Shown: piece after piece, positions 58,782-64,000 of the stretch
Layout of the letters: every line of letters begins with the position of its first letter
Numbering within the stretch: the first letter of the stretch is position 1
Origin: Streptomyces sp. APSN-46.1
GTDB taxonomy: Bacteria > Actinomycetota > Actinomycetes > Streptomycetales > Streptomycetaceae
Assembly (NCBI RefSeq): GCF_022815725.1
Contig: NZ_JALGRF010000008.1
Location: forward strand, 62,001 to 126,000
DNA: 64,000 bases
Direction: 5' to 3'
Translations under genes and position numbers: made by a program
Notes under the pieces: model-generated
What the model saw: only the letters and a program-made list of their open reading frames with translations
The model's database searches: none
Told to the model about the DNA's origin: nothing

Positions 58782-58869
58782 CGGCTCCGCTGTCTCCCGC
58801 CTTCGGGTGGTGCCCGATCTTGAACTGTGCGCCACTGGGAGGACGGACGAACCCCCCACGGAGCAGACC

Positions 58870-60303
58870 TTGACCAGCAGCACCACGCAGGCATCGGATC
58901 CGGGCGGCGGCCGCGCGGCCCGCCCGGAACACCTCGGGCACGTCATCTTCATCGCGGCCGCCGCGGCGATGGGCGGCTTCCTCTTCGGCTACGACAGCTC
59001 CGTCATCAACGGCGCCGTCGTCGCGATCCGGGACCGGTTCGACGTCGGCTCCGAGGTCCTCGCCCAGGTGATCGCCGCCGCGCTGATCGGCTGCGCGCTC
59101 GGCGCCGCCACCGCCGGGCGGATCGCCGACCGGATCGGCCGCATCCGCTGCATGCAGATCGCCGCCGTGCTGTTCACGGCGAGCGCGCTCGGCTCGGCCC
59201 TCCCCTTCACCCTCTGGGACCTCGCCATGTGGCGTGTCATCGGCGGCTTCGGCATCGGCATGGCCTCCGTCATCGGCCCCGCCTACATCGCCGAGGTGTC
59301 CCCGGCCGCGTACCGCGGCCGGCTCGCCTCGTTCCAGCAGGCCGCGATCGTCATCGGCATCGCCGTCTCGCAGCTCGTCAACTGGGGCATCCTGAACCTC
59401 GCCGACGGCGACCAGCGCGGCGAGATCGGCGGCTTCGAGGCCTGGCAGTGGATGCTGGGCGTCATGGTCGTCCCGGCCGTGCTCTACGGGCTGATGTCCT
59501 TCGTCATCCCGGAGTCCCCGCGCTTCCTGGTCTCGGTCGGCCGTACCGACCAGGCCAAGAAGGTGCTGGCCGAGGTCGAGGGCTCCAAGATCGACCTGAA
59601 CGTGCGCGTCGCCGAGATCGAAACCGCCATGCGCTCCGAGCACAAGTCCACCTTCAGGGACCTGCTCGGCGGCCGCTTCGGCCTGCTGCCCATCGTCTGG
59701 GTCGGCATCGGCCTCTCGGTCTTCCAGCAGCTCGTCGGCATCAACGTGATCTTCTACTACAGCTCCTCGCTGTGGCAGTCCGTCGGCGTCGACCCCACCA
59801 GCTCGTTCCTCTACTCCTTCACCACGTCGATCATCAACATCATCGGCACGGTGATCGCGATGATCTTCGTGGACCGGCTCGGCCGCAAGCCGCTCGCGCT
59901 CATCGGCTCGGTGGGCATGGCCGTCTCCCTCGGCGTCTGCGCCTGGGCCTTCTCCTACAAGCAGGGCACCGGCGACAACATCTCCATGCCCGACACCCAG
60001 GGCACGGTCGCGCTGATCGCCGCGCACTCCTTCGTGCTCTTCTTCGCCCTGTCCTGGGGCGTGGTGGTCTGGGTGCTGCTCGGCGAGATGTTCCCGAACC
60101 GCATCCGCGCGGCGGCGCTCGGCGTCGCCGCCGCGGCCCAGTGGATCGCCAACTGGGTCATCACCGTCACGTTCCCGACACTGTCGGACTGGAACCTGTC
60201 CGGCGCGTACGTCATCTACACGGGCTTCGCCGTGCTCTCGATCCCGTTCATCCTCAAGTGGGTGCCGGAGACCAAGGGCAAGGCGTTGGAGGAGATGGGG
60301 TAA
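58870..60303 (+). CDS. glcP: Sugar porter of the major facilitator superfamily (glucose permease)
   Basis: A 12-helix MFS sugar/proton symporter of about 477 residues. AAAAAMGGFLFGYDSSVING, GRIADRIGRIRCMQIAAVLF, PAYIAEVSPAAYRGRLASFQ, PESPRFLVSVGR, FQQLVGINVIFYYSSSLWQS and WVPETKGKALEEMG are sugar-porter signatures. The S. coelicolor glucose permease GlcP lies next to smc, which supports the name. A TTG start at 58870 is chosen by length; a GTG at 58807 is the alternative. A near-consensus promoter lies about 90 bp before. Confidence 0.9.
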   Translation: MTSSTTQASDPGGGRAARPEHLGHVIFIAAAAAMGGFLFGYDSSVINGAVVAIRDRFDVGSEVLAQVIAAALIGCALGAATAGRIADRIGRIRCMQIAAVLFTASALGSALPFTLWDLAMWRVIGGFGIGMASVIGPAYIAEVSPAAYRGRLASFQQAAIVIGIAVSQLVNWGILNLADGDQRGEIGGFEAWQWMLGVMVVPAVLYGLMSFVIPESPRFLVSVGRTDQAKKVLAEVEGSKIDLNVRVAEIETAMRSEHKSTFRDLLGGRFGLLPIVWVGIGLSVFQQLVGINVIFYYSSSLWQSVGVDPTSSFLYSFTTSIINIIGTVIAMIFVDRLGRKPLALIGSVGMAVSLGVCAWAFSYKQGTGDNISMPDTQGTVALIAAHSFVLFFALSWGVVVWVLLGEMFPNRIRAAALGVAAAAQWIANWVITVTFPTLSDWNLSGAYVIYTGFAVLSIPFILKWVPETKGKALEEMG

Positions 60304-60354
60304 CCACCCCCGCCATCACCCCTTCTCCTCTCGCAGCGGGTACTGCCCCGGTTC

Positions 60355-61350
60355 TCAGGCGTTCGCGCCGCCGAGCCGGGGCAGTACCTGTTCGCACAGC
60401 AGCTGGAGGCTGCGCCAGCCCTCGTCGATCGGCATCCCGCCGCACAGCGGGTGCAGGACCAGATTGCCGGCCTCGCCCGCGCCGCGGGCGTACGTGAGCG
60501 CCTCCTCCGGTGTCAGAACCCGGTACACGCCCTCGGCGCGCAGCTCCGCCACCGAGCGCGCGGCCGACCGTACGGCGCTGCGGATGTCCTTGGACTGCCA
60601 GGACGCGTACATCGCGGCCTCGTGCAGGAACCGTTCGCCGTGCTCGGCCCAGACCCGGTCCGGGTCCTGCGCGATGTGCAGCAGCGGCGTCTCGGCCGCC
60701 GGCATCATGCAGAAGCCCGCCGTGCCGTACTCCGCGAGCCTCGCCCGGTAGTACGCCTCCAGCTCGGGCAGGTGCGCGCTGGGGAAGAACGGCAGCCCGA
60801 GCCGGGCGGCACGCCGGGCCGCCGCCCGCGAACTGCCGCCGACCAGCAGCAGCGGGTGCGGCCGGGTGAACGGGGCCGGGGTGACCCGTACCGTACGGCC
60901 GCGGAACGCGAAGGGCTCGCCGGTCCACGCCTTCAGCAGGGTCTCCAGCAGCTCGTCCTGGAGCCTGCCGCGCCGGCCCCACTCCACGCCGTGCTGCTCG
61001 TACTCCTCGGGCCGGTAGCCGATGCCGGCGACCGTGACGAGGCGGCCGCCGCTCAGCAGATCGAGGACGGCGATGTCCTCGGCGACCTTCAGCGGGTCGT
61101 ACAGCGGCCCGATGATCGCCGAGACGGTGACCGCGATCCGGCGGGTGGCGCCGAAGACGGCGCCGGCGAAGGCGAACGGCGAGGGCAGCCAGTTGTTCGC
61201 GGTCCCGTGGTGCTCCTCCGTCTGGATGGTGTCGATGCCGCGGTCGTCGGCGTACTTCGCCATCTCCAGCGCGGCCCTGTAGCGGGCGGAGAGGGTCTCG
61301 GGGGTGCCGTTCGGGTCGACGAGATTGAACCGGGCCACGGTGATGGGCAT
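60355..61350 (-). CDS. LLM-class flavin/F420-dependent oxidoreductase
   Basis: 331 residues of the luciferase-like TIM barrel. MPITVARFNLVDPNGTPETL, MAKYADDRGIDTIQTEEHHG, AVTVSAIIGPLYDPLKVAED, LDLLSGGRLVTVAGIGYRPE and LLLVGGSSRAAARRAARLGL are typical of the class that uses FMN or F420. The substrate and cofactor cannot be decided; cofC 24 kb away shows the strain can make F420. ATG at 61350. A CTGACG-TAG-CGTCAG palindrome sits 52 bp upstream, suggesting a TetR-type repressor encoded elsewhere. Confidence 0.87.
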   Translation of the reverse strand: MPITVARFNLVDPNGTPETLSARYRAALEMAKYADDRGIDTIQTEEHHGTANNWLPSPFAFAGAVFGATRRIAVTVSAIIGPLYDPLKVAEDIAVLDLLSGGRLVTVAGIGYRPEEYEQHGVEWGRRGRLQDELLETLLKAWTGEPFAFRGRTVRVTPAPFTRPHPLLLVGGSSRAAARRAARLGLPFFPSAHLPELEAYYRARLAEYGTAGFCMMPAAETPLLHIAQDPDRVWAEHGERFLHEAAMYASWQSKDIRSAVRSAARSVAELRAEGVYRVLTPEEALTYARGAGEAGNLVLHPLCGGMPIDEGWRSLQLLCEQVLPRLGGANA

Positions 61351-61394
61351 GGAGGAGTCCCCCTTCGCCGGATGGGGTGGGCGGGCGAAGGGGG

Positions 61395-61416
61395 ACGTTA
61401 GCTGACGTAGCGTCAG
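61395..61416 (-). promoter_or_regulatory. Promoter/operator candidate of the LLM oxidoreductase gene
   Basis: CTGACG-TAG-CGTCAG (61402-61416) is a perfect 6-bp inverted repeat; directly after it on the minus strand is TAACGT (61400-61395), a possible -10. The repeat would lie in the -35/-10 spacer. Confidence 0.55.
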
Positions 61417-61623
61417 TTGGACAGGGATCCGGCAGGGCGCGGGCGCGGGTGCGGGCACAGGCTCCGCGTTCCGGGCCGCCGCACGCGGCAGGACCGCGTA
61501 GGCCCCGGCCGGTGAGCTGGCTCACGCATCACGGGCTGTCGCGGCCCACAGCAGGGGGCCACGACAGACAGCCCGCTCGGAAAGCGGAGTGCGTTCCCCG
61601 AGGTCGCGCATACTGGAGCGGCT

Positions 61624-62841
61624 ATGGAAATCCTCATTCTCGCTGTAGTCATCGCCCTGGTCGCGGTCGGCGTGATCAGCGGGCTCGTGGTCAGCAGCCG
61701 CAAGAAGAAGCAGCTGCCGCCCACGGCGCCGTCGAGCTCGCCGACCATCACTGCCCCGCCCGCCGAACCGCAGGTGGGGGAGGACGCCGCACCGACCCTT
61801 GAAGAGCCGCGCCGCACGATCGAGGAGGTCGCCCTCCCCGAGGCGGAGGTCGCGGAACCGGTCGAGGCGCCAGTCATCGAGCCGGAAGCTCCCGCCGCAC
61901 CCGAGATCGAGGTGCCCGAGCCCACCGCCGGCCGGCTCGTCCGGCTGCGCGCCCGCCTCGCCCGGTCGCAGAACTCGCTCGGCAAGGGGCTGCTCACCCT
62001 GCTCTCCCGCGAGCACCTCGACGAGGACACCTGGGAGGAGATCGAGGAGACCCTCCTCATCGCCGACGTCGGTGTCGCGCCGACCCAGGAGCTGGTGGAC
62101 CGGCTCCGCGACCGGGTCAAGGTGCTCGGCACCCGCACCCCGGCGGACCTGCGCGCCCTGCTGAAGGAGGAGCTGCTGACCCTGGTCGGCACGGACTTCG
62201 ACCGCGCGGTGAAGACCGAGAGCGGCACCGACACCCCGGGGATCGTGCTGGTCGTCGGCGTCAACGGCACCGGCAAGACCACCACCACCGGCAAGCTGGC
62301 CCGCGTGCTCGTCGCCGACGGCCGCAGCGTGGTGCTCGGCGCGGCCGACACCTTCCGCGCCGCCGCCGCCGACCAGCTCCAGACCTGGGGCGAGCGGGTC
62401 GGCGCGCGCACCGTGCGCGGACCCGAGGGCGGCGACCCGGCCTCGATCGCCTACGACGCGGTCAAGGAGGGCATCGCCGAGGGCGCCGACGTGGTGCTCA
62501 TCGACACCGCCGGCCGCCTGCACACCAAGACCGGCCTCATGGACGAGCTCGGCAAGGTCAAGCGCGTCGTGGAGAAGCACGGCCCGCTGGACGAGATCCT
62601 GCTGGTCCTGGACGCCACCACCGGGCAGAACGGCCTGACCCAGGCCCGCGTGTTCGCCGAGGTCGTGGACATCACGGGCATCGTGCTGACCAAGCTCGAC
62701 GGCACCGCCAAGGGCGGCATCGTCGTCGCCGTCCAGCGCGAGCTGGGCGTCCCGGTCAAGCTGGTCGGACTGGGCGAGGGCGCGGACGACCTGGCCCCGT
62801 TCGAGCCGGAGGCGTTCGTGGACGCCCTGATCGGCGACTGA
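61624..62841 (+). CDS. ftsY: Signal recognition particle receptor FtsY
   Basis: Membrane-associated GTPase that docks SRP-ribosome complexes. 405 residues. An N-terminal hydrophobic helix (ILILAVVIALVAVGVISGLV) is followed by a Pro/Glu-rich acidic linker, the N domain (LARSQNSLGKGLLTLLSREH) and the G domain: VVGVNGTGKTTTTGKLARVL, GAADTFRAAAADQLQTW, VLIDTAGRLHTKTGLMDEL, TKLDGTAKGGIVVAVQREL. The N-terminal membrane helix is typical of actinobacterial FtsY. ATG at 61624. Confidence 0.96.
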   Translation: MEILILAVVIALVAVGVISGLVVSSRKKKQLPPTAPSSSPTITAPPAEPQVGEDAAPTLEEPRRTIEEVALPEAEVAEPVEAPVIEPEAPAAPEIEVPEPTAGRLVRLRARLARSQNSLGKGLLTLLSREHLDEDTWEEIEETLLIADVGVAPTQELVDRLRDRVKVLGTRTPADLRALLKEELLTLVGTDFDRAVKTESGTDTPGIVLVVGVNGTGKTTTTGKLARVLVADGRSVVLGAADTFRAAAADQLQTWGERVGARTVRGPEGGDPASIAYDAVKEGIAEGADVVLIDTAGRLHTKTGLMDELGKVKRVVEKHGPLDEILLVLDATTGQNGLTQARVFAEVVDITGIVLTKLDGTAKGGIVVAVQRELGVPVKLVGLGEGADDLAPFEPEAFVDALIGD

Positions 62842-62857
62842 GCGCGCTGCCGCGCAG

Positions 62858-62921
62858 CAGCCCCCGTAAGCCAGTGCCCCCGCATCCGACCGGACGCGGG
62901 GGCACTGGCTTACGGGGGCTG
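62858..62921. terminator. 26-bp perfect inverted repeat after ftsY
   Basis: Arms 62858-62883 and 62896-62921 are fully complementary (arm starts CAGCCCCCGTAAGCC), loop of 12 bases. It lies between convergent genes and is a strong bidirectional terminator candidate, without a T run. Confidence 0.8.
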
Positions 62922-62934
62922 TGGAACAGGGCGG

Positions 62935-63609
62935 CTAGCGGCGGAAGCGGTGGCAGAGGTACGCGAGCGTGCCCAGCAGCAGCCGGGCCTGCGGCGGGTC
63001 GCCCGCGGAGTCCAGTGCCGGCGGCCGCAGCCAGCTGACGGGCCCGAGCCCGGCGAAGTCGGACGGCGGCGCGGTGAGGAAGGCGCCGAGGCCCAGGGCG
63101 CGCAGGTCGAGGTCCGCGTCGTCCCAGCCCATCCGGTAGAGGAGCTGAGGCAGCTCGGCCGCGGCGCCCGGGGCCACGAAGAACTGGGCACGGCCGTCCG
63201 GGGTCGCGGTGACCGGACCGAGCGGCAGGCCCATCCGCTCCAGCCGTACCAGCGCCCGGCGCCCGGCCTCCTCGGAGACCTCGATGACGTCGAAGGAGCG
63301 GCCCACGGGGAGCAGGACCGCCGCGCCGGGGTACTCGCCCCAGGCCTCGGTGACCTCGTCCAGGGTGGCGCCGGCCTTGACGGTCGGGGCGAAGTCCAGC
63401 GGATGCGCCCCCGGCGCGAGGCAATTCGTATGACCGCAGGAGCAGTCGCGTGCGGGGGCCGCGGCCCGGGCGCCGGGGACCGCCTCCCAGCCCCACAGCC
63501 CGGTGTACTCCGCCACCGCGGTGCACTCCGACGTGCGGCCGCGGCGCCGAGTGCCGGAACGGAATTCCCTGGTGCTGCGACTGCCGCCGATCGTGAAGCC
63601 CATGCCCAT
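62935..63609 (-). CDS. Primase/polymerase N-terminal-domain-like protein
   Basis: 224 residues. AEYTGLWGWEAVPGARA, then CSCGHTNCLAPGAHPLDFAP with three Cys, AWGEYPGAAVLLPVGRSFDV and IEVSEEAGRRALVRLERMGL follow the layout of the bifunctional primase/polymerase N-terminal domain found alone in many streptomycetes. No helicase or primase partner is adjacent, so true polymerase activity is doubtful. The ATG at 63609 follows GGAGGG; an ATG at 63603 is possible. Confidence 0.75.
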   Translation of the reverse strand: MGMGFTIGGSRSTREFRSGTRRRGRTSECTAVAEYTGLWGWEAVPGARAAAPARDCSCGHTNCLAPGAHPLDFAPTVKAGATLDEVTEAWGEYPGAAVLLPVGRSFDVIEVSEEAGRRALVRLERMGLPLGPVTATPDGRAQFFVAPGAAAELPQLLYRMGWDDADLDLRALGLGAFLTAPPSDFAGLGPVSWLRPPALDSAGDPPQARLLLGTLAYLCHRFRR

Positions 63610-64000
63610 GCCCCCTCCAACGGGTCGGACGCGCCGGTGGTTACGACGTAGGCCTGACCGGTTGAGGGCCGCGTGCCGAGCCGTGTCCGCCCGGCGCACT
63701 CGTCGCCGCGCGCGCCCCGGCGCACTCCTGTCCAACCGATCCGTTTCGCCTTGGTGTCAAGTGAATCGCGCCTGATCGGTGGCTTGTTCATTCGAAGGGG
63801 TGGCGAATGGTGGCGTTTCAGGGATCGGCCTCGCCGTGGGGGTGATCGTAGGATTACTTTCGGTGCACGAGCCCCGCGCGGCACACCCGACCGTGGGTAT
63901 GCCGGAGGCAATGTGTGGAGGACTTGTGAAGGTCCGTGGCGGCGCCTGCCGACCCCGCCAGGGTTTCGTGTGGAAGAGGCTGAGCGGATGGGGGCGTTCC
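63610..64000. other. Right-end intergenic region
   Basis: About 390 bp without a supported gene. It must hold the upstream region of the primase-like gene and probably the start of a rightward gene beyond the edge. GTGTGGAGGACTTGTGAAGG at 63911-63930 contains a GGAGG followed by a GTG, but too little sequence remains to judge. Confidence 0.4.

Overview
The window is chromosomal DNA from a Streptomyces or a very close relative. The evidence is very high GC, GTG and TTG starts, a two-domain HU protein with a lysine-rich tail (HupS type), two tandem conservons, an NdgR-type IclR regulator next to leuCD, an AccB/AccE carboxylase pair, and the block rsmD-coaD-DUF177-rpmF-rnc-mutM-acyP-smc-ftsY. 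No phage, transposon, plasmid gene or CRISPR array was seen. Most of the window is core-genome sequence. Products are named from visible motifs and family resemblance; no database was searched.

Layout. 0-4.2 kb: end of a zinc-independent oxidoreductase gene with a divergent LysR gene, a 42-residue ORF, then leuB and ilvE. 4.3-10.2 kb: an NCS1 nucleobase-type permease divergent from a urease gamma/beta fusion, a urease alpha subunit, an agmatine-deiminase-like enzyme and a TetR regulator; no urease accessory genes are present. 10.2-12.1 kb: a probable leader peptide and terminator ahead of cimA. 12.2-16.4 kb: a membrane protein, a YceI protein, accB and accE. 16.4-27 kb: two tandem conservons (CvnA sensor kinase, CvnB roadblock, CvnC DUF742, CvnD GTPase) with a 377-bp tract of CvnD that looks identical by eye. 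27.3-31.4 kb: a small peptide with a duplicated motif, an FAH hydrolase, gltX, a HAD hydrolase and five tRNA genes (Gln-Glu-Glu-Gln-Glu). 31.5-34.3 kb: ndgR divergent from leuCD. 34.4-42.8 kb: hupS, cofC, plsC-gpsA, ddl, a DUF3515 lipoprotein, a stand-alone Lrp effector domain, thiL-thiD and rpmB. 43-54.4 kb: a DAK2/FakA-like kinase, recG, rsmD-coaD, a DivIVA-like coiled coil, DUF177-rpmF-rnc-mutM, an HxlR regulator, a CAP protein and acyP. 54.5-64 kb: an enlarged smc, a glucose-type permease (glcP), an LLM flavin/F420 oxidoreductase, ftsY and a solitary primase/polymerase-type domain.

How the genes work together. Branched-chain amino acid synthesis recurs four times (leuB, ilvE, cimA, leuCD), with leuCD beside a probable NdgR operator and cimA behind a probable attenuator. 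gltX sits just upstream of three tRNA-Glu and two tRNA-Gln genes. plsC-gpsA and accB/accE supply lipid synthesis. smc, hupS, recG and mutM serve the chromosome, and ftsY serves protein targeting. cofC (F420 synthesis) and the LLM enzyme (possible F420 user) lie about 24 kb apart. The part least explained by known systems is the permease-urease-deiminase-TetR cassette. Next are the gene conversion between the conservons, the hinge insertion in SMC and the duplicated-motif small peptide.
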